Source of the DNA: Stramonita haemastoma
Taxonomy: Eukaryota > Mollusca > Gastropoda > Neogastropoda > Muricidae
Direction: 5' to 3'
NCBI GenBank assembly: GCA_030674155.1
Contig: CM060342.1
Span: 10,089,707 to 10,153,706 of the forward strand
DNA length: 64,000 nt
Part shown: in pieces, positions 1 to 64,000 of the stretch
How positions within the stretch are numbered: position 1 is the stretch's first letter
Layout of the letters: every line of letters starts with the position of its first letter
Translations under genes and position numbers: made by a program
Notes under the pieces: model-generated
What the model was told of the DNA's origin: nothing
Databases searched by the model: none
The model's input: the letters and a program-made list of their open reading frames with translations, nothing else

Positions 1-235
1 AGGCTGTGTGAGATTATGATTTGTGATGTTTTTGTGATTTGGAGGGTGGGGAAGGAAGAGGTGTGGGAGATAGTTGGTAGGAGAAAAAGAGGGGGGGGGG
101 GGTGTCAGTGGAGAGGGAAAATAAGAGAGGGAGGGCATGGAAGGACTGATACGAGAGAGAGGTTTTTTGTTGTTGGGTTTTTGTTGTTGTTTTTTTTTGG
201 GGGGCGAAGGGAATGAGAGAGAGGGGTTAGAGATG

Positions 236-238
<3 letters not shown>

Positions 239-269
<31 letters not shown>

Positions 270-325
270 TGTGGGTGTGTGATGTGTGTGTGTGTGTGTG
301 TGTGTGGCGCGCGCGCGCGCGCGGG
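239..325. repeat. GT tract joined to a GC tract
   Basis: About 33 GT-rich dinucleotides interrupted by GATG steps, then GGCGCGCGCGCGCGCGCGCG. Alternating purine-pyrimidine throughout. Confidence 0.95.
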
Positions 326-414
326 TCGTTGTGTGTGTGTGTTGTTGTTGTCGTTTGTTTGCTCTGTGTGTTGTAAGAGAGAGAGGAGGATTTCTATTCT
401 CTCTCCTCTTCTCC

Positions 415-451
<37 letters not shown>

Positions 452-971
452 CCTCTCTCTCCCTCCTCTCACTCCTCCCTCCCTCCCCCCTCTCTCCCTC
501 ACCTTCTCGCTCCTCCTCCTTACCATTTACTTTTCTCTCTGTGTCATAGAAGTTGTCAGTTCAGTGCAGTCAGCAATGACAACATACTGTCCTGTCCTGT
601 CCTTTCTGTCCAGCACTAGTCGAGCTCCTAGCTGCTGACTAGCTAGGTGACCTTGGCTCCTACTTAAAGGGCATAAGCAACTCTGCTACTATATTGTGTC
701 GTATGTTTATGTCATTGTAATGCCTTCCGTCAGGGCAGATGCTCTCCGTGAAACGGGCAGACATGAAATATGGAGAGAGAAACTAGTCTGAGAGTAGATG
801 TTCGAGCAGAGAGAGAGCAGAAGGTAGTGATAGTAGTGTGCGCGGCGTGTGGTGTTTGAAAAGAGAAAGCAGATCTGGCACTATATTGTGTTGTATGGTG
901 AAGGAGCATAGTAGATGACATTGACAGAGGAAGAATGTGGTGCTGTGTGATAAGTTGTGTGTGACTTGTAT

Positions 972-976
<5 letters not shown>

Positions 977-1012
<36 letters not shown>
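977..1012. repeat. GA microsatellite
   Basis: About 18 uninterrupted GA units. Confidence 0.95.
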
Positions 1013-1017
<5 letters not shown>

Positions 1018-1437
1018 TGATTGTTAATATCGAGAATGAGATGTGTGTGTGTGTGTGTGTTGGTGCGTGCGTGCTTGCTGCTGGTGGGTGTGTTGTGTGT
1101 GGGTGTTTGAGAAAGAGACACAGACAGTATGTCTATGTTCAGCCCTAAGTGTCCATTGTAGGAAGGGTCAGCAGTAGAGGAACGGACAGTGAATATTAAA
1201 GACATGAATGTGGACAGCTATATATATATCGTTCCTTGTGACCTCTGTAGTACACTTTTTGTGGACAGCCAGCGCTGATGCTTTGTTCTTTCCCTTCTTT
1301 TGCATGTTGAAGGGAGAAGAAAGGGAGGGGAAAAATTTCCGGGGGAAAGGTTGAGGGAAGGGGGTTTGGGGTGAGGGGTGCATGGGGATGTTATTTTGTA
1401 ATTCTATTTCTGCTTCTTTGTCCTTTTCTTCTTTTCT

Positions 1438-1618
1438 TTCTTCTTCTTCTTCTTCTTCTTCTTCTTCTTCTTCTTCTTCTTCTTCTTCTTCTTCTTCTTC
1501 ATCTTCTGCTGCTGCTGCTGCTGCTCTTGCTCTTCTTACTACTTCTACTACTACTTCTACTGACTACTACTGCTACTACTCTACTACTGCTCTACTACTC
1601 TACTACTCTCTACTACTG

Positions 1619-1691
<73 letters not shown>
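1438..1691. repeat. Triplet tracts (TTC)n and (TAC)n
   Basis: About 21 TTC units, then CTG and TAC variants, then about 24 TAC units. They produce long Ser, Leu and Tyr runs in all frames. Confidence 0.95.
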
Positions 1692-1693
<2 letters not shown>

Positions 1694-1756
1694 TCATTCA
1701 GCTGTCTGACCAAATTTAACTTAATTCTGCAACTTAAATTTATAACAATATTTATT

Positions 1757-1805
1757 TATTTTTATTTCGAGGATAATGGAATGAGACTCGCGTTTTTTTT
1801 GTGTG

Positions 1806-1837
<32 letters not shown>

Positions 1838-1930
1838 GTCCCCGTGTGTTGCAGTTTTGCAAATCTTGTCATCTGTTCCCACCAATGGCCTACTCGTTAC
1901 GAAAAGCGGAACAGGATTTAACGTGCTATG
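1757..1930 (-). mobile_element. SINE family A fragment, minus orientation
   Basis: It starts with the shared reverse tail TTATTTCGAGGATAATGGAA and has the poly-T block, then TCTTGTCATCTGTTCCCACC and GGAACAGGATTTAACGTG. The same order recurs at least a dozen times in the window. It ends about 20 bp before visible exon 1. Confidence 0.8.
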
Positions 1931-1950
1931 ATGGGTTGTGTGTGTTACAG

Positions 1951-24973
<23,023 letters not shown>

Positions 24974-25038
<65 letters not shown>

Positions 25039-25101
25039 GTGAGTGAGTGAGTGAGTGTGTGAGTGAGTGAGTGAGTGTGTGAGGAGTGAGTGAGTGAGTG
25101 A

Positions 25102-25165
<64 letters not shown>
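24974..25165. repeat. GA, GAGT and GT compound microsatellite
   Basis: GA units (24974-25034), then GAGT units (25034-25105), then about 28 GT units. It contains the stop codon of the last TTC28-like open frame. Confidence 0.95.
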
Positions 25166-25166
<1 letters not shown>

Positions 25167-28100
25167 TGCATGTTTATGCATCCACCAACATTCCTGTTTG
25201 TTTGAATGAATCTCTTGAAGAAAGCAGCAAGATACAGTGTGTCATGTATGAGTTATGCACCACAAAATCTGTGACTTTTTATATTATATATATGAAAAGA
25301 AAAAGACAAACCATGTGATAAACATTTTCAGATATATTATACAATGTATCATATCACTCATTGAGCAATTGTCATGGTGTGTGTGTGTGTCGTGTGTCAT
25401 TTATTTTGAAAACACACCGAAACATGGGGTGGCAAACTTGCAGAATCATAAGACTTGAACTCTGCGCTGTTGCTATGCTAAAAACCAGTGAAGAAAACCA
25501 ACTTTGTACAAATCTTGACTCTCGTCGTCTCACCATGGACTGTGTTCTGATACTGACTAATCATACCATACAGAGCCTTTGAATAATGAAAACATTTGTG
25601 ATCTGTCCTTTAACATGTTTTATTGTCACATGTGTTGTCATGTGTAAGTAGCCAATATCTTGCATTGTTCTCTGAATTTCATGATGAATTTGTTGTTGGA
25701 GAGTTCATAGCTCTTTTTTTTTTTTGTAAAACACTTTTTTATATTGTTAACAGTGTATGTATGTGTAATGGGGGTTGTTTTGTCATTTCTTTGTTGGTTT
25801 TTTTAATGGTTTTGGGAATTTTACTCTTAAACAAAATAACTTTTAAAAAATTTCTGTAGAGACTCAAATTGAACCGGAGGTCCTAAGTGAAAGTTGGAAT
25901 ATTGAGATGGTAGATTTTTGGGGCTTTTTATATTTTAAAAATCTGTGAGTTCTGTCAAATATTGAGTTTTATAGAGGTCTCGGCAAAATATATGTACTCA
26001 ATAGTGTCAGAGACTGATAGAGTGAAGAATGTTCTCTGCCAGGAGATCTGGGAAATGTTGCAGTTAGATCTGAAAAACGAAGGATTGAAACAATAAGGTA
26101 GACTTAGCATAAATCTTTATACTGTGGTGTTTGGTAGGGTCGGGTTGTTTTTTCATGTTCTGGTCTTCAGAAGTTGAACACTTTATGGTCACACAATCAT
26201 AAATTGTGTTGCCGGAACCAATTCTGTCCATCAGGTTTAGATTTCATCCCGGAAATCAGATTATGGCTACATTAATGGAGGGTGAAAGGTTGCAGAATCT
26301 CGCTATTGATGAAGTGCAGAGCTTTTGTGGAGGTTTTTTTTTTTTTAATCTGTCCTCCAATTTAACATTTCAAAGTTTTGATTTCCATTTGAAATTTTCT
26401 CATGCTGGAAACACCTTCAACCACTCCTACCATCTCCTTCATCATTTGCGTCCTGTCTCAGCAAAGAAAAAAAGTAAGAGAGAGAGAGAGAGCTGAGGAA
26501 AAAAACACAAAAATCTGTGGACCAGTATGTTATGTAGTTTTGACAGGGGGGGGGGGGAGTTCAAGTCAAGGCGAATGGAAACAAAAGCCTTGTATAGACT
26601 CTTCATGGGTAATTTTACCTTTTTATTTTAATTATGTATCAACTGTGTCAGTTTATACTGTTCTGACGTGAGTTCAGCTCCATACATATCAAAAGTGACA
26701 TTCGTAGCCTGTGTTTTAGAAAGCCCTCCACATATCTAACATGACTTTTTTTAAAAACCAATCTCACTGCCGTGTTGAACAGTGTCTACATACATACATA
26801 TCAGAAATGGATTTTACAGATCTGTCCCTTGTCAAGGCAGCTCTCTGTGCATATCAGGAGTGACTCGTCCCAGGTTTTAGATCTCTGTGTGATATGTTGG
26901 AGAGAAAATTAGTTATTACTGTTTGTACTAGCTTCCTTGTGTGAGCTTCCAGCTGGTTGTTGCATCTCTGTTGTTACTTTTCTATCATCGTTCTCTCGGC
27001 AATATTATCAGACATATCAGTCATCGTTATTATTAGTATATTACTAATAATATCAGGATTCTGACCCGTTCCAGCTTTCCGTCAACCATAGATAGCTTTA
27101 GATCTGTCTCATTGTGCTTTATTATATCAGAGGTGATATTTTAAAGTATTTTCTGCAATATTTCAGCTACATGTATAAGTCGTTAGATTCTCATGACTTT
27201 TGCTGTTCAGTTAATGTTTTTATAGCATCTCCACATATGGGTGACTTGGCCTGCTATTCCACAGTCAATCTTGATCTATCCAGTCTAGAATTGGGTTAAG
27301 ACTGTATTTCCGTCCTGTTAAACTTTTGACAGCTATTTCAGACGAAGGTTTGGGGATTTTATAAGTTATGTTTTTTTTCACAAAGAGAATTGTACCTCAC
27401 CAGCAATACTGTAACTAGAGCAATGAGTTCAAAGCTCAGAGCTGATGTCAGGCTGTTTCATTTTGGATGTGTGCTTCACCTGAAAAAGGCCAGTATGGTT
27501 TGAATGTGTTGACAACCAGGTGCGTGTAAACATGTGCAGTTTTGTCGTTTATGTTTCTTTTTTTTTTCTCTTTTTTTTTTTCTTTTTTTTTTTTCTCTTT
27601 TTTTTTTTTTTCTGTGTCACAAGGTATGTTTTGTTGTGTAAAGATATTTTTTAATGAGGATGATTCAATGTTCCTGTAAAATTCTTTTTGGACAGATTAA
27701 CCAATCAGTGTCTTTTACTCTGTGTCTCAAATGCATGAATGTTCCAGCGAGTAAATCGGTTATAAAGTGTTCGTATAAATTCAACAGAGTTGAAGGCCTT
27801 CTACATAATCATGTCTCACTTATTCACGAAAAATTCTTACCTTCTTATGGACAACTTACAACATTTGATTGATTTTTAGTCGCAGACTTTGCAAGTATTT
27901 TTTTTACTACCTTTTGATGGTATTCTCAACGCTGAGTGTGCATGCATCTCTCGGTTGGTTTGCTTTTTGAATTGTTACAGACTTTACAGAATAGGAAGAG
28001 AATCATTTGAGATATTGATTTGAATGTAGGGAGCTGTGAATAATATGTAGTTAATAATTGAATTTCAAATCTTTCTCACTCCCATGCTGATTGAGCAAAG

Positions 28101-30296
28101 TATAGGTTTATAAAATCGGTGAATTTCGGACACAAAAGTCCATTGCTTGAATCCTTCTATAAATCCGATGGACTACAGAAAGGTACATGAAAAAAAAAAG
28201 CCAGTTGACACTGTAGGACAAGATGGCTCAAATCTTTTCATCATGAAAATTTTTTATTGTGTTTTTATAGAGTGAAAAAGAATTGTTTTACAAGTGGAAG
28301 GTAAAATTTGATTCTGTTGTTCTCTTGTATGTAAGTAGCCAACTTGAAAACAAGATAGTATTTGACCTAGAATAACCAGTTCAAAATGCAGAATATTCAA
28401 CAAAACCACCGCCCAAATATTCATGACAGTTCTATTTTTGATGTAAGATTCTAATCTGAAAAGGTTTTTTGTCGGAGCGTGTGTTGAGGTACATGTATAT
28501 CTTCACTGAGGATAGATCCACCAGTGTGTGTGCTGTTGTATTGCTAAGTTCTGTTCATTCTTGCTAAGACTGTCAAATCATTGGCAATGCAGAGAAGGCT
28601 GACTCAGTAATATATAGGTGGTCACAAAGACCTCGGTTCAAACATTGTAGCAATGCAATCTATCTCTCAGCACAAAATGGAATGAATCATGTTTTATACC
28701 TGTCTTAATGCCTGTTTCTTTTATGAAATATAAAACTTTTACACCTAAAATGTTATATAAATGTCCCATGAGCTGACTTATATTTTTACTGTCTCTGGTG
28801 TCTATGGTATTTTTTTTAAATGTTTTAATGTTATCTGTTTTTACTATTTTATAGGTTTTCTTCGGTACAAATGTAAAACGGAGATTTTGAGTGACGAACA
28901 ATGTGTCGAGCCATGGTTGGGATAGTTATTTTCATGCATAGAAATCTTACCACCTCATGTCTCAGTTCCTACTCACATGTCCACATCTACAAATCTTTCA
29001 GTCCAAATGGCTCTCCTTCTCTCAGTAACTTGGAAATTATTTCTGATCCCTGAATAATTTAGGAATTGTCATTCTTTTTTTCAGAATTACTTAGAACCTG
29101 TGAGTAACTTCAAAATATCCTCTGAATAACCTGAGAATGTGTTCCCATGCTCTGAGGGAAATATCCTTCTCTGAATAATTTTGAAAACTTTGAATAAGTG
29201 ACAAATGGTCAGTTCTCTGAATAACCATGAATATCTTACAAATTGCTGTCTTTCCTTGGAATGTCTGTGGTCTCTGTATAGCTTGAAAAATGTCTGTCTG
29301 TATGCTGTGAGTAAGACCGGGAATGTCTTTTTTCTGAATAACTTGGAAATTGTATTTATCTCTGAATAACGTGGAAGGAGCCTTTTAGCAGAATAGCTTG
29401 AAAAACTTTTTTTTTCCTCCAAATAACTTGTATATTCTCTAAATAATTTGAAGATATTGTTATGTTTTAAGTAAGTTGAAAACATTTTTGGGTTCTCTAT
29501 AACTTAGGAATGTTATAATTCTCTGAAGAACTTTAAAAAAAAAAAAAAAAAGGAAATAACCAAAAGCCCTAAATTCCACAATTAGAAAATGACAGGTAGT
29601 TTTGTTAGTTGTTATTTTTAAATGTGCATAATGTGTTGAATGTTTCAATGTTCAGACCAAGATATATGCATGATAATGTTTCTAGTTTTGTAAAAAAATC
29701 AATCTACATCAATATATACATACACCAGTGGTGTCGATAATGCAGTATATTCTTTGCATTGACACATCTGCACCGTTCATGTACAGTTTTACTTTGTGGA
29801 CATCGATTTTGTGTTGCGACGCTTTCATTTATACGTTCACACCATGTTGTTTATGCCATTTCATGTGGTTGACGATAATTTTTGTATTATTATTGACAGT
29901 GTTGTGAATATGTTGTCATATGATCTACACCATTTCCACCAATACCTGTGCACTATGCAGAAGCCAAAAGGCAAATGTCCATACAGGGTGTTTCTTTCTC
30001 GCAGCAAAAAACCCCAGATAATCTAATTTCAGCAGTAGGTGATATATAATGTCATTGTGAAACGATATCTTTGTGAATATTGTACATGCTATAGATTACG
30101 CAATGGCTAGAATGGATGTTGAACATTTGTGCACATATAAAATGATGATGATTGAGGTATGGTTCTGTATAGATATTTATTTGTTGTCCAGATTAACATT
30201 CCTCAAAACTAATGAATTCAACATTGGATTGCTATGCAGGTTTTTCTTGTTCTGTGTGTGTGTGTGTTTGTGTATGCTTCATTTCATCGTTGTTTT
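25166..30296. other. Intergenic sequence or long 3' UTR, no gene seen
   Basis: AT-rich, nearly free of CA/CT microsatellites. Open frames are short and without domains. It could include the TTC28 3' UTR, but no clear poly(A) signal pair marks its end. Confidence 0.5.
29010..29530. repeat. Diverged minisatellite, about 30-bp unit
   Basis: Many imperfect copies of a unit like TTCTCTGAATAACTTGGAAA and then ATGT. A minus-strand frame of 132 codons (29087-29485) runs through it. Confidence 0.8.
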
Positions 30297-30600
30297 ATTC
30301 TTTTATTTCGAGAATAATGGAATAAGCACTCCTGTGCTTTTTTTTTTTTACATCCAGTCCCACTGTCCATGTGGGTTAATTTTGTCATCCACTCCTACTG
30401 GCAAAATGGCCCATTCTTCTGAAAGGCAGAACCAGTTTAAATGTGTGCGCAAGATGTTCAGCGTGCATTCACACATGGGACTTCAGTTTATAGTCTCATC
30501 TGAAGAGATTTAGAGGGAGTGGAGACTGCAGTGGTGTTAACTCCAGAAGAGAATCCTCTTGAACAGGCATCTTGGTAGTGGCTCAAACCTGGGCCATCAG
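30297..30600 (-). mobile_element. SINE family A, long copy, minus orientation
   Basis: The tail at 30297-30350 is followed by the body (GTCATCCACTCCTACTGGC; TTCACACATGGGACTTCAG; TTTATAGTCTCATCTGAAG; GTTAACTCCAG). The upstream end is cut, where a LINE fragment follows. Confidence 0.75.
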
Positions 30601-31165
30601 ATGAGTGTGCTCACCAGGATACACACGGGTCATTCTCACATCACTCACGTTCACTTGCTGAAAGGCGAGGGAACCCCATGGTGCGTGACTTGTGATGTGC
30701 GGGTAACCATCAGGCATCTGCTTCTGGTGTGTCGGGATGTTCAGGATATTAGGCACAAGCATTTTACCGCAGACTCCCTAAAGATCTTCTTTCGGGATGT
30801 TCCACCAGACACCATTTTTAACTTCCTGAGAGAATCGGGCTTTTTCCGTCTTATATGAGTGAAAGTGGTATAGTTGTCTCTAAGGACAAGGTCGTTTTAA
30901 GGAATCTGGTTTTGGTTTTATCTCTTTTTATGTGTGATCGATGTGGGTTTTCCCATGACGCGGGGGCCGTCCTGGGCTGACCCTTATGGTTGACCGGGGC
31001 GTCGATACAAGCAAGGACAGTCGAGTTGGTTTTAACCTTGTTTTAAACTGTACATAGTCACACACTTTTAATACAATTTTTAAAATGTCACGAGGTGACA
31101 GCCCTGATATGGCCTGTGTGGTCGGCGGGGCTCTAAGCAACATCATTGGATTGGATTGGATCATG
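30600..31165 (+). mobile_element. 5'-truncated LINE: end of ORF2 plus 3' UTR
   Basis: The frame ending at 30858 reads LTRIHTGHSHITHVHLLKGE, a CxxC..H..C finger (CVTCDVRVTIRHLLLVC), DIRHKHF and DTIFNFLRESGFFRLI. This is the typical C-terminus of animal non-LTR ORF2 proteins. GAGGTGACAGCCCTGATATG, GTCGGCGGGGCTCTAAGC and ATTGGATTGGATTGG follow. Confidence 0.8.
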
Positions 31166-31239
31166 CATGCATGTGTGCGTTTGTGTTTCTTTCTCATATT
31201 AACGTGTCTAGTTTTTTTTTATTTGTGTGTTTTAAGTTC

Positions 31240-31660
31240 CTTTGCTCCATGAAGTCGGAATGCAGCTACCTTCATGGAGGGCAAAAACAGTCGCTTACAC
31301 AAAATGTCGCAATTGGTGAACCTTGGAACTCTAGCTGGGAACAAACAAACAAAATTTCCTTTGTCATACTGAAGGTTTGCCCCAGACCAAAAGCTTTTTA
31401 AGTTATTAAACATAAGCGAAGTTGAGGTTATCTTCTGCTCTTAGTATAACAACTTCACTCTCCCTTCATGAAAGAAAACAGTCTCTGAAGTCATAGTATG
31501 GCCGTCTCTCTGGCTGGCAAGATGTTTTGAGAAAAGTCTTACATACAAACTTCTCATCCAGTGTACGTGTACTTAAGGTTTCATGGTGATTCCTGGTAGG
31601 ATGAGTGATGAAGAGTACATTACGGTTTCGGGGTCACCCAGAACATGCACTATAGCCTTC
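31240..31660 (+). repeat. Interspersed repeat family D, copy 4
   Basis: CGGAATGCAGCTACCTTCAT, GAAGTTGAGG, CTCATCCAGTGTACG, GGTTTCATGGTGATTCC. Another part of the family (ATGTTAATGTAGGCCTTGGC) follows at about 31900-32040. Confidence 0.65.
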
Positions 31661-31663
31661 TCT

Positions 31664-31885
31664 TTTGAAAAGCAGAAAGGTTTTTGCGTGTGCACAAGAT
31701 GTTCTGCGTGCGTTCACACATGGGGCCTCGGTTTATAGTCTCATCTGAAGGACTTGTGGGGAGAGTGGAGTCAGCACTGATGTTAACTCCAGGGGAAAAT
31801 ATCCCTTTGAGCAGGATTCAACCCAGGTCATCAGATTGCAAGCGCAATGTTCTAACCTCTAGGCTATCCCGTCCCCCTGTTATGC
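31664..31885 (-). mobile_element. SINE family A 5' half with tRNA-like head, minus orientation
   Basis: Read on the minus strand from 31885: GGGATAGCCTAGAGGTTAG resembles a pol III A box, and GGGTTGAATCC a B box. The body then matches 30420-30580. This identifies family A as tRNA-derived. Confidence 0.75.
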
Positions 31886-31889
31886 TCCT

Positions 31890-33336
31890 GTGAAGATAAT
31901 GCAGGTTGTTATGCTAAGAATTTGTCATGGCTGAAGACAATCTCTACATAACATTTCACATCATAATATGTTAATGTAGGCCTTGGCACTTAGCTGACAT
32001 CAATAACTATAAAAGGTTTGGGCCTGGGCTAAGAAAATTATGGCTTTTGTGGTATGTTTTTTACTGTGATATTCTTCATGCGCTCACCCAGGCACACATA
32101 CTTAAATGCATAAAGAAATTCTGTCACCTTTCAGAAAGCAAAAGTCATAGTACATTTATTGATAATTATCACAGCTATTTTGCAAATTGTTCTTTAAAAA
32201 AAATCAACCCTGAAAATATATCTCTTTCTTTTTTTTGCAACAACTTGAAAATATAAACAGATGTTAACATGAAATACAAGCAAAAGTGATAGAAATAAAA
32301 TAAAATAAAAAATAGAAAATTTTTATAACAAAAACATTTGGAAAGAGAAAAGGAACAAAGAAAAAAAAAGAGAACTTTTTCCTTGTGCCCGATTCTTACA
32401 TCTCACATCACACTGGATTGATCAAACATACCCGCACACATGTTCATAGTATCTTACATAGATCAATGTATGGACAAACAGAAATCACCGCTGTGAAGAA
32501 TATGTACATGTTTGGGACTTTACACAACAGTTCGTTTCACAACAGTATTTCTTTACACAACATTTTTCTGTACATTCCATTCAACACTGTTTGACAACAG
32601 GATCTTTTCATGAAGGACAGATTCGTAACATGAAAACAATCCGCTGACATGATGAATGAAAAAACACACAACATTAAAAAAAATGCTAAGCATTTCCAGT
32701 TCTGTTTGAGGGGGAAGGGGGGGGGGTGAGAACAGTGTACCCTACCATCCAACACACACACACACACACAAACCCCACAATGATTGATACTGACAACAAA
32801 ATTTCATCACTGTTTTTACATGATGAACAGCCTTCTTATGAAATGTTCTTTAGAAAATATGATCTCATCTTTTTTTTTGTCCCTTGATATCCTAGTAGCT
32901 CCTTAAATTTAATATATATATATATGGTGCATGGATATCATCGATTGCCTTCAGACTGAAACTTTTCTTTCAGATTTCCAGTGTACACAATTTACAGATA
33001 CAGGTTTCTGTCAAACCCGATGTTATAAAAACAGTTATGTCTGCACCGTTTAAGTCACCGACACACAAACCGTGGCTGGAGAAATGCAAACGAGGAAAAG
33101 AATGAAGTGGTACAGAAGAACAAAAAATGCCTTCACAGACACGCGCTCACTCGCACCCACAAACACGCCTAACGGAAACGAGCAAATCACAACAGGTTGG
33201 ACCATACCCCCCTAGACTGGCAGTGGCATCACTAACCAAACCACCGAGTTCAAGAGTCATGCTTAAAAAGAGGGAATCAGGATCGGTCCATCAGAAACAC
33301 CAGGTGAAAACTCGGAACGACTCCTCACGGGCTGGA
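31890..33336 (-). other. Probable CFAP251 3' UTR and intergenic sequence
   Basis: AT-rich sequence downstream of the CFAP251 stop, with the candidate poly(A) signal at 32155. 31900-32040 is a piece of repeat family D. Confidence 0.45.
32155..32160 (-). promoter_or_regulatory. Candidate poly(A) signal of the CFAP251-like gene
   Basis: AATAAA on the minus strand, about 1.2 kb past the stop codon. It is one of several AT-rich hexamers, and nothing else confirms the site. Confidence 0.3.
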
Positions 33337-63761
<30,425 letters not shown>

Positions 63762-63807
63762 CTGTGAATTATATTGTTTGCAATCAAATCAATCAATCAA
63801 TCAATGT

Positions 63808-63840
63808 TGATGAGCCTTAGGCTCGGGACAGACTTTAACT
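63808..63840 (+). mobile_element. SINE family B 3' tail fragment
   Basis: GATGAGCCTTAGGCTCGGGA followed by CAGACTTTAACT, identical to the tail at 21405-21435. Confidence 0.8.
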
Positions 63841-63970
63841 GTGTGCCGGTGGGATCAGATGACAAGAGTTACAAAACTGCATACACCTGGGGATTAGATG
63901 TAAAAAAAAAGCACATGAGTGCTTATTCCATTATCCCAAATATAAAAGAATCAATAGATTTTTATAAATA
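63840..63970 (+). mobile_element. SINE family A copy, plus orientation
   Basis: GTGTGCCGGTGGGATCAGAT, GGGGATTAGATGT, A run, AGCACATGAGTGCTTATTCC, ATTATCCCAAATATAAAAG. It is joined to a family B tail (63808-63840). Confidence 0.8.
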
Positions 63971-64000
63971 AACAAGTAATAGATCCACAAGCCTCATTTA

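Larger units (their letters stand above)
1..1950 (+). other. TTC28 intron (5' part), microsatellite-rich
   Basis: No exon is recognised here. The stretch holds a GT tract running into a GC tract (239-325), CT-rich sequence (about 395-500), a GA tract (977-1012), a TTC tract (about 1438-1500), a TAC tract (about 1619-1691) and a SINE fragment (1757-1930). Its long open frames are translations of these simple repeats. Confidence 0.7.

Overview
This is a window of animal nuclear DNA, most likely from a gastropod mollusc. Short GC-rich exons with GT..AG borders lie in AT-rich introns crowded with CA/GT, CT/GA, TTC and tetranucleotide microsatellites, tRNA-derived SINEs and LINE tails. One repeat fragment near 40.7 kb resembles repeats I associate with caenogastropods; the species itself is an inference. 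Exon limits were placed by eye from splice sites, reading phase and recalled human orthologues. No alignment was run.

Layout. (1) 1951-24999, plus strand: all but the first exons of a TTC28-like gene, which encodes a long TPR array followed by a degenerate CHAT domain. Nineteen exons are visible and the 5' end lies outside the window. (2) About 25.0-33.3 kb: no gene seen. It may hold 3' UTR; it carries SINE copies, a LINE 3' end and a diverged minisatellite, and has few microsatellites. (3) 33337-63761, minus strand: 25 exons of a CFAP251 (WDR66)-like gene, which encodes an acidic Thr/Glu-rich N-terminus, WD40 propellers and a degenerate EF-hand-like C-terminus. Its 5' end also lies outside the window. 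(4) 51597-61725, plus strand, inside one CFAP251 intron and antisense to it: a nearly complete young Ty3/gypsy LTR retrotransposon. It has LTRs of about 1.75 kb that are almost identical, a 4-bp target-site duplication, gag, and pol in the -1 frame behind a canonical slippery heptamer.

The two host genes are convergent and not obviously linked in function. TTC28 is a cytokinesis/midzone scaffold in mammals; CFAP251 is a radial-spoke (calmodulin- and spoke-associated complex) protein of motile cilia and sperm tails.

Most striking observations: (a) three separate tandem duplications in the TTC28 gene that straddle an exon-intron border, one of which leaves two frame-preserving candidate mini-exons; (b) the gag-pol frameshift site with a predicted stem and possible pseudoknot; (c) splice sites embedded in SINE tails or GT repeats; (d) many single-base frame breaks in exons of both genes and in pol, which look more like residual consensus indels than decay.
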